64,000 nucleotides of DNA from Coriaria nepalensis. Lineage: Eukaryota > Streptophyta > Magnoliopsida > Cucurbitales > Coriariaceae. Each line of letters opens with the position of its first letter. The stretch's first letter is position 1. Positions 48,080 to 61,573 of this stretch are shown in pieces. Below the pieces are notes generated by a model that saw nothing but the letters and a program-made list of their open reading frames with translations, did not search any database and was not told the origin of the DNA. Where the stretch lies: positions 9,072,220 to 9,136,219 of the forward strand of contig CP114483.1 of NCBI GenBank assembly GCA_027186245.1, given 5' to 3'. The translations under genes and the position numbers were made by a program.

Positions 48080-49765
48080 TGATATGAAAAGACTGAATGA
48101 AATGCATTTTAAGGCTAAAATAATGCATTGTTGTCTGCAATAGATTAATTACAAGTTATGTAAGAAAATCACGTTTGAAGGGCGAAAATAGAATTCCTTC
48201 AAATTGATTTATAATGATTTCATGAGTACAGAAGACTGAATGAAAAGATTTTAAGGCTAAACAAATGCATTGTTCCCTTGAATCTATCAATGGTAAGTTA
48301 TGCTCGAAAGTCATATTTAAAGTGCGAATTTCATTCGAAGTGATTTGGAATAATTTTATTGACTGAAAGAGATTCAATTATACGACTTTAAGGCTAAAAA
48401 AATGTGTAGTTGCCTTCAATAGATCATTTGCAAGTTATGCATGAAAGTCGTGTTTTAAATGCAAAAATAGAATTGGTTCGACATGCTTTCAAATAATTTA
48501 ATGATATGAAAAGACTGAATGATATGCATTTTAAGGCTAAAATAATGCATTGTTGTCTGCAATAGATTAATTGCAAGTGATGTCAGAAAATCTGTTTTGA
48601 AGGGCGAAAATCGAATTCGTTCAACTTAATTTAGAATGATTTAATCACTACAAGAGACTCAATGACATGATTTAATGTCTAAACAAATGCATTGTTGACT
48701 TCAATAGATCAACTGCAAGTTATGCACGAAAGTCATGTTTAAAGTGCGAATTTCGTTCGAAGTGATTTAGAATGATTTAATGACTGAAAGAGACGCAAGT
48801 ATATGACTTTAAGGCTAAAAAAATGCATAGTTACCTTCAATAGATCATTTGTAGGTTATGCATGAAAGTCATGTTTTAAATGCAAAAATAGAATTGGTTC
48901 GATGTGCTTTCAAATAATTTAATGATATGAAAAGACTGAATGATATTCATTTTAAGGCTAAAATAATGCATCGTTCTCTGCAATAGATTAATTGCAAGTT
49001 ACGTAAGAAAATCATGTTTGAAGGGCGAAAATCGAATTCGTTCGAATTAATTTAGAATTATTTAATCACTACAAAAGACTCAATGACATGATTTTAAGGC
49101 TAAACAAATGCATTGTTGCCGTCAATATATCAACTCCAAGTTATGCGCGAAAGTCATGTTTAAAGTGCGAATTTCGTTCGAAGTGATTTAGAATGATTTA
49201 ATGACTGAAAGAGACGCAAGTATACGACTTTAAGGCTAAAAAAATGCAAAGTTACCTTCAATAGATCATTTGCTGGTTATGCATGAAAGTCTTGTTTTAA
49301 ATGCAAAAATAGAATTGGTTCGATGTGCTTCAAAATAATTTAATGATATGAAAAGACTGAATGATATGCATTTTAAGGCTAAAATAATGCATTGCTCTCT
49401 GCAATAGATTAACTACAAGTTATGTAAGAAAATCATGTTTGAAGGGCGAAAATCGAATTCGTTCGAATTAATTTAGAATGATTTAATCACTACAAGAGAC
49501 CCAATGACATAATTTTAAGGCTAAACAGATGTATTGATGCCGTCAATAGATCAACTGCAAGTTATGCACGAAAGTCATGTTTAAAGTGTGAATTTCGTTC
49601 GAAGTGATTTAGAATGATTTAATGACTGAATAAGACCCAATAATACGACTTTAAGGCTAAAACAAATGCATAGTTGCCTTCAATAGATCAATTGCAAGTT
49701 AGGTACGAAGCTCGTGGTTGAAATGCAAAAATTGAATTGGTTCGGCGTGCTTTCAAATAATTTAA
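48080..49765. repeat. Alpha-beta-gamma-delta repeat, fourth instance
   Basis: Units at 48080 (alpha), 48502 (beta), 48923 (gamma) and 49344 (delta) stand 5,059 bp after the third instance and 10,118 bp after the second. Private changes include GTGATGTCAG in beta, CATCGTTCTCTGC in gamma and TTTGCTGG in the gamma C. Delta keeps GCTCTCTGCAATAG but has the TATTGATGCC form. Confidence 0.85.
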
Positions 49766-51453
49766 TGATATGAAAAGACTGAATGAAATGCATTTTAAGG
49801 CTAAAATAATGCATTGTTGTCTGCAATAGATTAATTGCAAGTTATGTAAGAAAATCACGTTTGAAGGGCGAAAATAGAATTCCTTCGAATTGATTTATAA
49901 TGATTTCATGACTACAGGAGACTGAATGAAAAGATTTTAAGGCTAAACAAATGCATTGTTCCCTTTAATCGATCAACGGCAAGTTATGCTCGAAAGTCAT
50001 ATTTAAAGTGCGAATTTCGTTCGAAGTGATTTGGAATAATTTTATTGACTGAAATAGATTCAATTATACGACTTTAAGGCTAAAAAAATGTGTAGTTGCC
50101 TTTAATAGATCATTTGCAAGTTATGCATGAAAGTCGTGTTTTAAATGCAAAAATAGAATTGGTTCGACATGCTTTCAAATAATTTAATCATATGAAAAAA
50201 CTGAATGAAATGCATTTTAAGGCTAAAATAATGCATTGTTGTCTGCAATAGATTAATTACAAGTTATGTAAGAAAATCACGTTTGAAGGGCGAAAATAGA
50301 ATTCCTTCAAATTGATTTATAATGATTTCATGAGTACAGGAGACTGAATGAAAAGATTTTAAGGCTAAACAAATGCATTGTTCCCTTGAATCGATCAATG
50401 GTAAGTTATGCTCGAAAGTCATATTTAAAGTGCGAATTTCATTCGAAGTGATTTGGAATAATTTTATTGACTGAAAGAGATTCAATTATACGACTTTAAG
50501 GCTAAAAAAATGTGTAGTTGCCTTCAATAGATCATTTGCAAGTTATGCATGAAAGTCGTGTTTTAAATGCAAAAATAAAACTGGTTCGACATGCTTTCAA
50601 ATAATTTAATGATATGAAAAGACTGAATGAAATGCATTTTAAGGATAAAATAATGCATTGTTGTCTGCAATAGAATAATTGCAAGTTATGTAAGAAAATC
50701 ACGTTTGGAGGGCGAAAATAGAATTCCTTCGAATTGATTTATAATGATTTCATGACTAAAGGAGACTCAATGAAAAGATTTTAAGGCTAAACAAATGCAT
50801 TGTTCCCTTGAATCGATCAACGGCAAGTTATACTCGAAAGTCATATTTAAAGTGCGAATTTCGTTCGAAGTGATTTGGAATAATTTTATTGACCGAAAGA
50901 GATTCAATTATACGACTTTAAGGCTAAAAAAATGTGTAGTTGCCTTCAATAGATCATTTGCAAGTTATGCATGAAAGTCGTGTTTTAAATGCAAAAATAG
51001 AATTGGTTCGACATGCTTTCAAATAATTTAATGATATGAAAAGACTGAATGAAATGCATTTTAAGGATAAAATAATGCATTGTTGTCTGCAATAGATTAA
51101 TTGCAAGTTATGTAAGAAAATCACGTTTGGAGGGAGAAAATAGAATTCCTTCGAATTGATTTATAATGATTTCATGACTACAGGAGACTGAATGAAAAGA
51201 TTTTAAGGCTAAACAAATGCATTGTTCCCTTGAATCGATCAACGGCAAGTTATGCTCGAAAGTCATATTTAAAGTGCGAATTTCGTTCGAAGTGATTTGG
51301 AATAATTTTATTGACTGAAAGAGATTCAATTATACGACTTTAAGGCAAAAAAAATGTGTAGTTGCCTTCAATAGATCATTTGCAAGTTATGCATGAAAGT
51401 CGTGTTTTAAATACAAAAATAAAATTTGTTTGACGTGCTTTCAAATAATTTAA
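49766..51453. repeat. Run of four alpha units, copy 1
   Basis: Alpha units start at 49766, 50188, 50610 and 51032, each 422 bp apart. They differ among themselves: GAAATAGATT near 50051; ATCATATGAAAAAACTG at 50188; AAGGATAAAATAATGC in the last two; and GGAGGGAGAAAATAG in the last. The C subunits alternate between AATAGAATTGG and AATAAAACTGG, with AATAAAATTTG in the last. Four like units in a row suggest local single-unit amplification on top of the larger repeats. Confidence 0.85.
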
Positions 51454-53140
51454 TGATATGAAAAGACTGAATGATATGCATTTTAAGGCTAAAATAATGC
51501 ATTGTTGTCTGCAATAGATTAACTACAAGTTATGTAAGAAAATCATGTTTGAAGGGCGAAAATCGAATTCGTTCGAATTAATTTAGAATGATTTAATCAC
51601 TACAAGAGACTTAATGACATGATTTTAAGGCTAAACAAATGTATTGATGCCGTCAATAGATCAACTGCAAGTTATGCACGAAAGTCATGTTTAAAGTGTG
51701 AATTTCGTTCGAAGTGATTTAGAATGATTTAATGACTGAATAAGACCCATTAATACGACTTTAAGGCTAAAACAAATGCATAGTTGCCTTCAATAGATCA
51801 ATTGCAAGTTAGGTACGAAGCTCGTGGTTTAAATGCAAAAATTGAATTGGTTCGACGTGCTTTCAAATAATTTAATGATATGAAAAGACTGACTGAAATG
51901 CATTTTAAGGCTAAAATAATGCATTGTTGTCTGCAATAGATTAATTGCAAGTTATGTAAGAAAATCACGTTTGAAGGGCGAAAATAGAATTCCTTCGAAT
52001 TGATTTATAATGATTTCATGACTACAGGAGACTGAATGAAAAGATTTTAAGGCTAAACAAATGCATTGTTCCCTTGAATCGATCAACGGCAAGTTATGCT
52101 CGAAAGTCATATTTAAAGTGCGAATTTCGTTCGAAGTGATTTGGAATAATTTTATTGACCGAAAGAGATTCAATTATACGAATTTAAGGCTAAAAAAATG
52201 TGTAGTTGCCTTCAATAGATCATTTGCAAGTTATGCATGAAAGTCGTGTTTTAAATGCAAAAATAGAATTGGTTCGACATGCTTTCAAATAATTTAATGA
52301 TATGAAAAGACTGAATGAAATGCATTTTAAGGATAAAATAATGCATTGTTGTCTGCAATAGATTAATTGCAAGTTATGTAAGAAAATCACGTTTGGAGGG
52401 CGAAAATAGAATTCCTTCGAATTGATTTATAATGATTTCATGACTACAGGAGACTCAATGAAAAGATTTTAAGGCTAAACAAATGCATTGTTCCCTTGAA
52501 TCGATCAACGGCAAGTTATGCTTGAAAGTCATATTTAAAGTGCGAATTTCGCTCGAAGTGATTTAGAATGATTTAATGACTGAAAGAGACGCAAGTATAC
52601 GACTTTAAGGTTAAAAAAATGCAAAGTTACCTTCAATAGATCATTTGCAGGTTATGCATGAAAGTCGTGTTTTAAATGCAAAAATAGAATTGGTTCGATG
52701 TGCTTTAAAATAATTTAATGATATGAAAAGACTGAATGATATGCATTTTAAGGCTAAAATAATGCATTGTTCTCTGCAGTAGATTAACTACAAGTTATGT
52801 AAGAAAATCATGTTTGAAGGGCGAAAATCGAATTCGTTCGAATTAATTTAGAATGATTTAATCACTACAAGAGACTCAATGACATAATTTTAAGGCTAAA
52901 CAGATGTATTGATGCCGTCAATAGATCAACTGCAAGTTATGCACGAAAGTCATGTTTAAAGTGTGAATTTCGTTCGAAGTGATTTAGAATGATTTAAAGA
53001 CTGAATAAGACCCAATAATACGACTTTAAGGCTAAAACAAATGCATAGTTGCCTTCAATAGATCAATTGCAAGTTAGGTACGAAGCTCGTGGTTGAAATG
53101 CAAAAATTGAATTGGTTCGGCACGCTTTCAAATAATTTAA
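51454..53140. repeat. Units delta, alpha, alpha/gamma and delta
   Basis: Delta at 51454 (TGACTGAATAAGACCCATT), alpha at 51876 (GACTGACTGAAATGC), a hybrid at 52298 and delta at 52719 (TTCTCTGCAGTAG, AAAGACTGAATAAG). The hybrid begins as alpha and becomes gamma within B, near TTTCGCTCGAAG (about 52547), ending with the gamma C (AATGCAAAGTTACC); it is consequently short of a full alpha ending and 421 bp long. Confidence 0.77.
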
Positions 53141-55247
53141 TGATATCAAAAGACTGAATGAAATGCATTTTAAGGCTAAAATAATGCATTGTTATCTGCA
53201 ATAGATTAATTGCAAGTTATGTAAGAAAATCACGTTTGAAGGGCGAAAATAGAATTGCTTCGAATTCATTTATAATGATTTCATGACTACAGGAGACTCA
53301 ATGAAAAGATTTTAAGGCAAAACAAATGCATTGTTCCCTTGAATCGATCAACGGCAAGTTATGCTCGAAAGTCATATTTAAAGTGCGAATTTCGTTCGAA
53401 GTGATTTGGAATAATTTTATTGACTGAAAGAGATTCAATTATACGACTTTAAGGCTAAAAAAATATGTAGTTGCCTTCAATAGATCATTTGCAAGTTATG
53501 CATGAAAGTCGTGTTTTAAATGCAAAAATAAAACTGGTTCGACATGCTTTCAAATAATTTAATGATATGAAAAGACTGAATGATATGCATTTTAAGGTTA
53601 AAATAATGCATTGTTGTCTGCAATAGATTAATTGCAAGTTATGTAAGAAAATCATGTTTGAAGGGCGAAAATCGAATTCGTTCAACTTAATTTAGAATGA
53701 TTTAATCACTACAAGAGACTCAATGACATGATTTAAAGTCTAAACAAATGCATTGTTGCCTTCAATAGATCAACTGCAAGTTATGCAGGAAAGTCTTGTT
53801 TAAAGTGCGAATTTCGTTCGAAGTGATTTAGAATGATTTAATGACTGAAAGAGACGCAATTATATGACTTTAAGGGTAAAAAAATGCATAGTTACCTTCA
53901 ATAGATCATTTGCAGGTTATGCATGAAAGTCGTGTTTTAAATGCAAAAATAGAATTGGTTCGACGTACTTTCAAATAATTTAATGATATGAAAAAACTGA
54001 ATGATATGCATTTTAAGGCTAAAATAATACATTGTTGTCTGCAATAGATTAATTGCAAGTTATGTAAGAAAATCATGTTTGAAGGGCGAAAATCGAATTC
54101 GTTCGACTTAATTTAGAATTATTTAATCACTACAAAAGACTCAATGACATGATTTTAAGGCTAAACAAATGCATTGTTGCCGTCAATCTATCAACTACAA
54201 GTTATGCGCGAAAGTCATGTTTAAAGTGCCAATTTCATTCGAAGTGATTTAGAATGATTTAATGACTGAAAGAGACGCAAGTATACGACTTTAAGGTTAA
54301 AAAAATGCAAAGTTACCTTCAATAGATCATTTGCAGGTTATGCATGAAAGTCGTGTTTTAAATGCAAAAATAGAATTGGTTCGATGTGCTTTAAAATAAT
54401 TTAATGATATGAAAAGACTGAATGATATGCATTTTAAGGCTAAAATAATGCATTGTTCTCTGCAGTAGATTAACTACAAGTTATGTAAGAAAATCATGTT
54501 AGAAGGGCGAAAATCGAATTCATTCGAATTAATTTAGAATTATTTAATCACTACAAAAGACTCAATGACATGATTTTAAGGCTAAACAAATGCATTGTTG
54601 CCGTCAATATATCAACTGCAAGTTATGCGCGAAAGTCATGTTTAAAGTGCCAATTTCATTCGAAGTGATTTAGAATGATTTAATGACTGAAAGAGACGCA
54701 AGTATACGACTTTAAGGTTAAAAAAATGCAAAGTTACCTTCAATAGATCATTTGCAGGTTATGCATGAAAGTCGTGTTTTAAATGCAAAAATAGAATTGG
54801 TTCGATGTGCTTTAAAATAATTTAATGATATGAAAAGACTGAATGATATGCATTTTAAGGCTAAAATAATGCATTGTTCTCTGCAGTAGATTAACAACAA
54901 GTTATGTAAGAAAATCATGTTTGAAGGGCGAAAATCGAATTCGTTCGAATTAATTTAGAATGATTTAATCACTACAAGAGACTCAATGACATAATTTTAA
55001 GGCTAAACAGATGTATTGATGCCGTCAATAGATCAACTGCAAGTTATGCACGAAAGTCATGTTTAAAGTGTGAATTTCGTTCGAAGTGATTTAGAATGAT
55101 TTAAAGACTGAATAAGACCCAATAATACGACTTTAAGGCTAAAACAAATGCATAGTTGCCTTCAATAGATCAATTGCAAGTTAGGTACGAAGCTCGTGGT
55201 TGAAATGCAAAAATTGAATTGGTTCGGCGTGCTTTCAAATAATTTAA
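53141..55247. repeat. Units alpha, beta', gamma, gamma', delta
   Basis: Alpha at 53141 follows the GGTTCGGCACG junction and has lost the usual A-subunit EcoRI site (AGAATTGCTTCG), though GAATTC reappears a few bases on in TTCGAATTCATT. Beta' at 53563 is marked by AAGGTTAAAATAATGC, GCAGGAAAGTCTTG and TTTAAGGGTAAA. Gamma at 53984 and gamma' at 54405 share GTGCCAATTTCATTCG; gamma' has a delta-like A with ATGTTAGAAGG. Delta is at 54826. The beta'-gamma-gamma' part recurs at 61574 at an offset of 8,011 bp. Confidence 0.78.
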
Positions 55248-56935
55248 TGATATGAAAAGACTGAATGAAATGCATTTTAAGGCTAAAATAATGCATTGTT
55301 GTCTGCAATAGATTAATTGCAAGTTATGTAAGAAAATCACGTTTGAAGGGCGAAAATAGAATTCCTTCGAATTGATTTATAATGATTTCATGACTACAGG
55401 AGACTGAATGAAAAGATTTTAAGGCTAAACAAATGCATTGTTCCCTTTAATCGATCAACGGCAAGTTATGCTCGAAAGTCATATTTAAAGTGCGAATTTC
55501 GTTCGAAGTGATTTGGAATAATTTTATTGACTGAAATAGATTCAATTATACGACTTTAAGGCTAAAAAAATGTGTAGTTGCCTTTAATAGATCATTTGCA
55601 AGTTATGCATGAAAGTCGTGTTTTAAATGCAAAAATAGAATTGGTTCGACATGCTTTCAAATAATTTAATCATATGAAAAAACTGAATGAAATGCATTTT
55701 AAGGCTAAAATAATGCATTGTTGTCTGCAATAGATTAATTACAAGTTATGTAAGAAAATCACGTTTGAAGGGCGAAAATAGAATTCCTTCAAATTGATTT
55801 ATAATGATTTCATGAGTACAGGAGACTGAATGAAAAGATTTTAAGGCTAAACAAATGCATTGTTCCCTTGAATCGATCAATGGTAAGTTATGCTCGAAAG
55901 TCATATTTAAAGTGCGAATTTCATTCGAAGTGATTTGGAATAATTTTATTGACTGAAAGAGATTCAATTATACGACTTTAAGGCTAAAAAAATGTGTAGT
56001 TGCCTTCAATAGATCATTTGCAAGTTATGCATGAAAGTCGTGTTTTAAATGCAAAAATAAAACTGGTTCGACATGCTTTCAAATAATTTAATGATATGAA
56101 AAGACTGAATGAAATGCATTTTAAGGATAAAATAATGCATTGTTGTCTGCAATAGAATAATTGCAAGTTATGTAAGAAAATCACGTTTGGAGGGCGAAAA
56201 TAGAATTCCTTCGAATTGATTTATAATGATTTCATGACTAAAGGAGACTCAATGAAAAGATTTTAAGGCTAAACAAATGCATTGTTCCCTTGAATCGATC
56301 AACGGCAAGTTATGCTCGAAAGTCATATTTAAAGTGCGAATTTCGTTCGAAGTGATTTGGAATAATTTTATTGACCGAAAGAGATTCAATTATACGACTT
56401 TAAGGCTAAAAAAATGTGTAGTTGCCTTCAATAGATCATTTGCAAGTTATGCATGAAAGTCGTGTTTTAAATGCAAAAATAGAATTGGTTCGACATGCTT
56501 TCAAATAATTTAATGATATGAAAAGACTGAATGAAATGCATTTTAAGGATAAAATAATGCATTGTTGTCTGCAATAGATTAATTGCAAGTTATGTAAGAA
56601 AATCACGTTTGGAGGGAGAAAATAGAATTCCTTCGAATTGATTTATAATGATTTCATGACTACAGGAGACTGAATGAAAAGATTTTAAGGCTAAACAAAT
56701 GCATTGTTCCCTTGAATCGATCAACGGCAAGTTATGCTCGAAAGTCATATTTAAAGTGCGAATTTCGTTCGAAGTGATTTGGAATAATTTTATTGACTGA
56801 AAGAGATTCAATTATACGACTTTAAGGCAAAAAAAATGTGTAGTTGCCTTCAATAGATCATTTGCAAGTTATGCATGAAAGTCGTGTTTTAAATACAAAA
56901 ATAAAATTTGTTCGACGTGCTTTCAAATAATTTAA
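55248..56935. repeat. Run of four alpha units, copy 2 (5,482-bp offset)
   Basis: Alphas at 55248, 55670, 56092 and 56514 repeat 49766-51453 in the same order, with GAAATAGATT (50051/55533), ATCATATGAAAAAACTG (50187/55669) and GGAGGGAGAAAATAG (51128/56610). The match covers about 49630-51550 and 55110-57030. Only isolated differences were noticed: TTATACTCG against TTATGCTCG near 50829/56311, and TTGTTTGACG against TTGTTCGACG near 51427/56909. The copies part inside the next A subunit, which is delta in the first case and beta in the second. Confidence 0.88.
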
Positions 56936-58199
56936 TGATATGAAAAGACTGAATGATATGCATTTTAAGGCTAAAATAATGCATTGTTGTCTGCAATAGA
57001 TTAACTACAAGTTATGTAAGAAAATCATGTTTGAAGGGCGAAAATCGAATTCGTTCAACTTAATTTAGAATGATTTAATCACTACAAGAGACTCAATGAC
57101 ATGATTTAAAGTCTAAACAAATGCATTGTTGCCTTCAATAGATCAACTGCAAGTTATGCAGGAAAGTCTTGTTTAAAGTGCGAATTTCGTTCGAAGTGAT
57201 TTAGAATGATTTAATGACTGAAAGAGACGCAATTATATGACTTTAAGGGTAAAAAAATGCATAGTTACCTTCAATAGATCATTTGCAGGTTATGCATGAA
57301 AGTCGTGTTTTAAATGCAAAAATAGAATTGGTTCGACGTGCTTTCAAATAATTTAATGATATGAAAAAACTGAATGATATGCATTTTAAGGCTAAAATAA
57401 TGCATTGCTGTCTGCAATAGATTAATTGCAAGTTATGTAAGAAAATCATGTTTGAAGGGCGAAAATCGAATTCGTTCGACTTAATTTAGAATTATTTAAT
57501 CACTACAAAAAACTCAATGACATGATTTTAAGGCTAAACAAATGCATTGTTGCCGTCAATATATCAACTGCAAGTTATGCGCGAAAGTCATGTTTAAAGT
57601 GCCAATTTCATTCGAAGTGATTTAGAATGATTTAATGACTGAAAGAGACGCAAGTATACGACTTTAAGGTTAAAAAAATGCAAAGTCACCTTCAATAGAT
57701 CATTTGCAGGTTATGCATGAAAGTCGTGTTTTAAATGCAAAAATAGAATTGGTTCGACGTGCATTCAAATAATTTAATGATATGAAAAAACTGAATGATA
57801 TGCATTTTAAGGCTAAAATAATGCATTGTTCTCTGCAGTAGATTAACTACAAGTTATGTAAGAAAATCATGTTTGAAGGGCGAAAATCGAATTCGTTCGA
57901 ATTAATTTAGAATGATTTAATCACTACAAGAGACTCAATGACATAATTTTAAGGCTAAACAGATGTATTGATGCCGTCAATAGATCAACTGCAAGTTATG
58001 CACGAAAGTCATGTTTAAAGTGTGAATTTCGTTCGAAGTGATTTAGAATGATTTAAAGACTGAATAAGACCCAATAATACGACTTTAAGGCTAAAACAAA
58101 TGCATAGTTGCCTTCAATAGATCAATTGCAAGTTAGGTACGAAGCTCGTGGTTGAAATGCAAAAATTGAATTGGTTCGGCACGCTTTCAAATAATTTAA
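56936..58199. repeat. Units beta', gamma, delta
   Basis: The unit at 56936 starts with a delta-like ATTAACTACAAG and turns to beta at GTTCAACTTAAT, then shows the beta' marks GCAGGAAAGTCTTG and TTTAAGGGTAAA. Gamma (57357) has TGCAAAGTCACC, and its C ends GTTCGACGTGCATTC. Delta (57778) has TTCTCTGCAGTAG and the GGTTCGGCACG junction. From 57357 on, this block recurs at 62837. Confidence 0.78.
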
Positions 58200-59885
58200 T
58201 GATATGAAAAGACTGAATGAAATGCATTTTAAGGCTAAAATAATGCATTGTTATCTGCAATAGATTAATTGCAAGTTATGTAAGAAAATCACGTTTGAAG
58301 GGCGAAAATAGAATTCCTTCGAATTCATTTATAATGATTTCATGACTACAGGAGACTCAATGAAAAGATTTTAAGGCTAAACAAATGCATTGTTCCCTTG
58401 AATCGATCAACGGCAAGTTATGCACAAAAGTCATGTTTAAAGTGCGAATTTCGTTCGTGGGGATTTAGAATGATTTAATGACTGAAAGAGATTCAATTAT
58501 ACGACTTTCAGGCTAAAAAAATGCATATATGCCTTCAATAGATCATTTGCAAGTTATGCATGAAAGTTGTGTTTTTAATGCAAAAATAGAATTGGTTCGA
58601 CGTGCTTTCAAATAATTTAATGATATGAAAAGACTGAATGATATGCATTTTAAGGCTAAAATAATGCGTTGTTGTCTGCAATAGATTAATTGCATGTTAT
58701 GCAAGAAAATCATGTTTGAAGGGCGAAAATTGAATTCATTTGAACTTATTTAGAATGATTTGATCCCTACAAGAGACTCAATGACCTGATTTTATGGCTA
58801 AACAAATGCATTGTTGCCATCAATATATCAACTGCAACTTATGCACGAAAGACATGTTTAAAGTGTGAATTTCGTTCGAAGTGATTTAGAATGATTTAAT
58901 GATTGAAAGAGATTCAATTATACGACTTTCAGTCTAAAAAAATGCATAGTTGCCTTTAATAGATCATTTGCAAGTTATGCATGAATGTTATGTTTTTAAT
59001 GCAAAAATAGAATTGGTTCGACGTGCTTTCAAATAATTTAATGATATGAAAAGACTGAATGATATGCATTTTAAGGCTAAAATAATGCATTGTTGTCTGC
59101 AATAGATTAATTGCAAGTTATGTAAGAAAATCATGTTTGAAAGGCGAAAATCGAATTCGTTCAACTTAATTTAGAATGATTTAATCACTACAAGAGACTC
59201 AATGACATGATTTTAAGGCTAAAAAAATGTATTGATGCCGTCAATAGATCAACTGCAAGTTATGCACGAAAGTCATGTTTAAAGTGTGAATTTCGTTCGA
59301 AGTGATTTAGAATGATTTAATGACTGAATAAGACCCAATAATACGACTTTAAGGCTAAAACAAATGCCTAGTTGCCTTGAATCGATCAATTGCAAGTTAG
59401 GTACGAAGCTCGTGGTTTAAATGCAAAAATTGAATTGGTTCGACGTGCTTTCAAATAATTTAATGATATGAAAAGACTGAATGAAATGCATTTTAAGGCT
59501 AAAATAATGCATTGTTGTCTGCAATAGATTAATTACAAGTTATGTAAGAAAATCACGTTTGAAGGGCGAAAATAGAATTCCTTCGAATTGATTTATAATG
59601 ATTTCATGAGTACAGGAGACTGAATGAAAAGATTTTAAGGCTAAACAAATTCATTGTTCCCTAGAATCGATCAACGGCAAGTTATGCTCGAAAGTCATAT
59701 TTAAAGTGCGAATTTCGTTCGAAGTGATTTGGAATAATTTTATTGACCGAAAGAGATTCAATTAAACGACTTTAAGGCTAAAAAAATGTGTAGTTGCCTT
59801 CAATAGATCATTTGCAAGTTATGCATGAAAGTCGTGTTTTAAATGCAAAAATAAAACTGGTTCGACATGCTTTCAAATAATTTAA
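58200..59885. repeat. Units alpha*, epsilon, beta/delta, alpha
   Basis: The unit at 58200 begins as alpha, with two GAATTC sites a few bases apart in A (TAGAATTCC and TTCGAATTCATT). Its B changes at GTTATGCACAAAAGTC and carries the singular TTCGTTCGTGGGGATTTAG (58451), and its C has TTTCAGGC and TGCATATATGCC. Epsilon (58621), beta/delta (59042) and alpha (59464) repeat 46815-48079 at 11,806 bp. The TCGTGGGG variant is found again only at 63931. Confidence 0.8.
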
Positions 59886-61573
59886 TGATATGAAAAGACT
59901 GAATGATATGCATTTTAAGGTTAAAATAATGCATTGTTGTCTGCAATAGATTAATTGCAAGTTATGTAAGAAAATCATGTTTGAAGGGCGAAAATCGAAT
60001 TCGTTCAACTTAATTTAGAATGATTTAATCACTACAAGAGACTCAATGAAAAGATTTTAAGGCTAAACAAATGCATTGTTCCCTTGAATCGATCAATGGT
60101 AAGTTATGCTCGAAAGTCATATTTAAAGTGCGAATTTCATTCGAAGTGATTTGGAATAATTTTATTGACTGAAAGAGATTCAATTATACGACTTTAAGGC
60201 TAAAAAAATGTGTAGTTGCCTTCAATAAATCATTTGCAAGTTATGCATGAAAGTCGTGTTTTAAATGCAAAAATAAAACTGGTTCGACATGCTTTCAAAT
60301 AATTTAATGATATGAAAAGACTGAATGAAATGCATTTTAAGGATAAAATAATGCATTGTTGTCTGCAATAGATTAATTGCAAGTTATGTAAGAAAATCAC
60401 GTTTGGAGGGCGAAAATAGAATTCCTTCGAATTGATTTATAATGATTTCATGACTACAGGAGACGCAATGAAAAGATTTTAAGGCTAAACAAATGCATTG
60501 TTCCCTTGAATCGATCAACGGCAAGTTATGCTCGAAAGTCATATTTAAAGTGCGAATTTCGTTCGAAATGATTTGGAATAATTTTATTGACCGAAAGAGA
60601 TTCAATTATACGACTTTAAGGCTAAAAAAATGTGTGGTTGCCTTCAATAGATCATTTGCAAGTTATGCATGAAAGTCGTGTTTTAAATGCAAAAATAGAA
60701 TTGGTTCGACATGCTTTCAAATAATTTAATGATATGAAAAGACTGAATGAAATGCATTTTAAGGATAAAATAATGCATTGTTGTCTGCAATAGATTAATT
60801 GCAAGTTATGTAAGAAAATCACGTTTGGAGGGCGAAAATAGAATTCCTTCGAATTGATTTATAATGATTTCATGACTACAGGAGACTGAATGAAAAGATT
60901 TTAAGGCTAAACAAATGCATTGTTCCCTTGAATCGATCAACGGCAAGTTATGCTCGAAAGTCATATTTAAAGTGTGAATTTCGTTCGAACTGATTTGGAA
61001 TAATTTTATTGACTGAAAGAGATTCAATTATACGACTTTAAGGCAAAAAAAATGTGTAGTTGCCTTCAATAGATCATTTGCAAGTTATGCATGAAAGTCG
61101 TGTTTTAAATACAAAAATAAAATTTGTTCGACGTGCTTTCAAATAATTTAATGATATGAAAAGACTGAATGATATGCATTTTAAGGCTAAAATAATGCGT
61201 TGTTGTCTGCAATAGATTAACTACAAGTTATGTAAGAAAATCATGTTTGAAGGGCGAAAATCGAATTCGTTCGAATTAATTTAGAATGATTTAATCACTA
61301 CAAGAGACTCAATGACATGATTTTAAGGCTAAACAAATGTATTGATGCCGTCAATAGATCAACTGCAAGTTATGCACGAAAGTCATGTTTAAAGTGTGAA
61401 TTTCGTTCGAAGTGATTTAGAATGATTTAATGACTGAATAAGACCCATTAATACGACTTTAAGGCTAAAACAAATGCATAGTTGCCTTCAATAGATCATT
61501 TGCAAGTTATGCATGAAAGTCGTGTTTTAAATGCAAAAATAAAACTGGTTCGACATGCTTTCAAATAATTTAA
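59886..61573. repeat. Units beta/alpha, alpha, alpha, delta with hybrid C
   Basis: At 59886 a beta A runs to GACTCAATG and becomes alpha at AAAAGATTTT (about 60050). Alphas follow at 60308 (GGAGACGCAATG) and 60730, both with GTTTGGAGGGCG. The delta unit at 61152 changes inside C, after TTCAATAGATCA (about 61498), from the usual delta form to the alpha/beta form TTTGCAAGTTATGCATG. Both switches preserve length to within a base. Confidence 0.77.
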
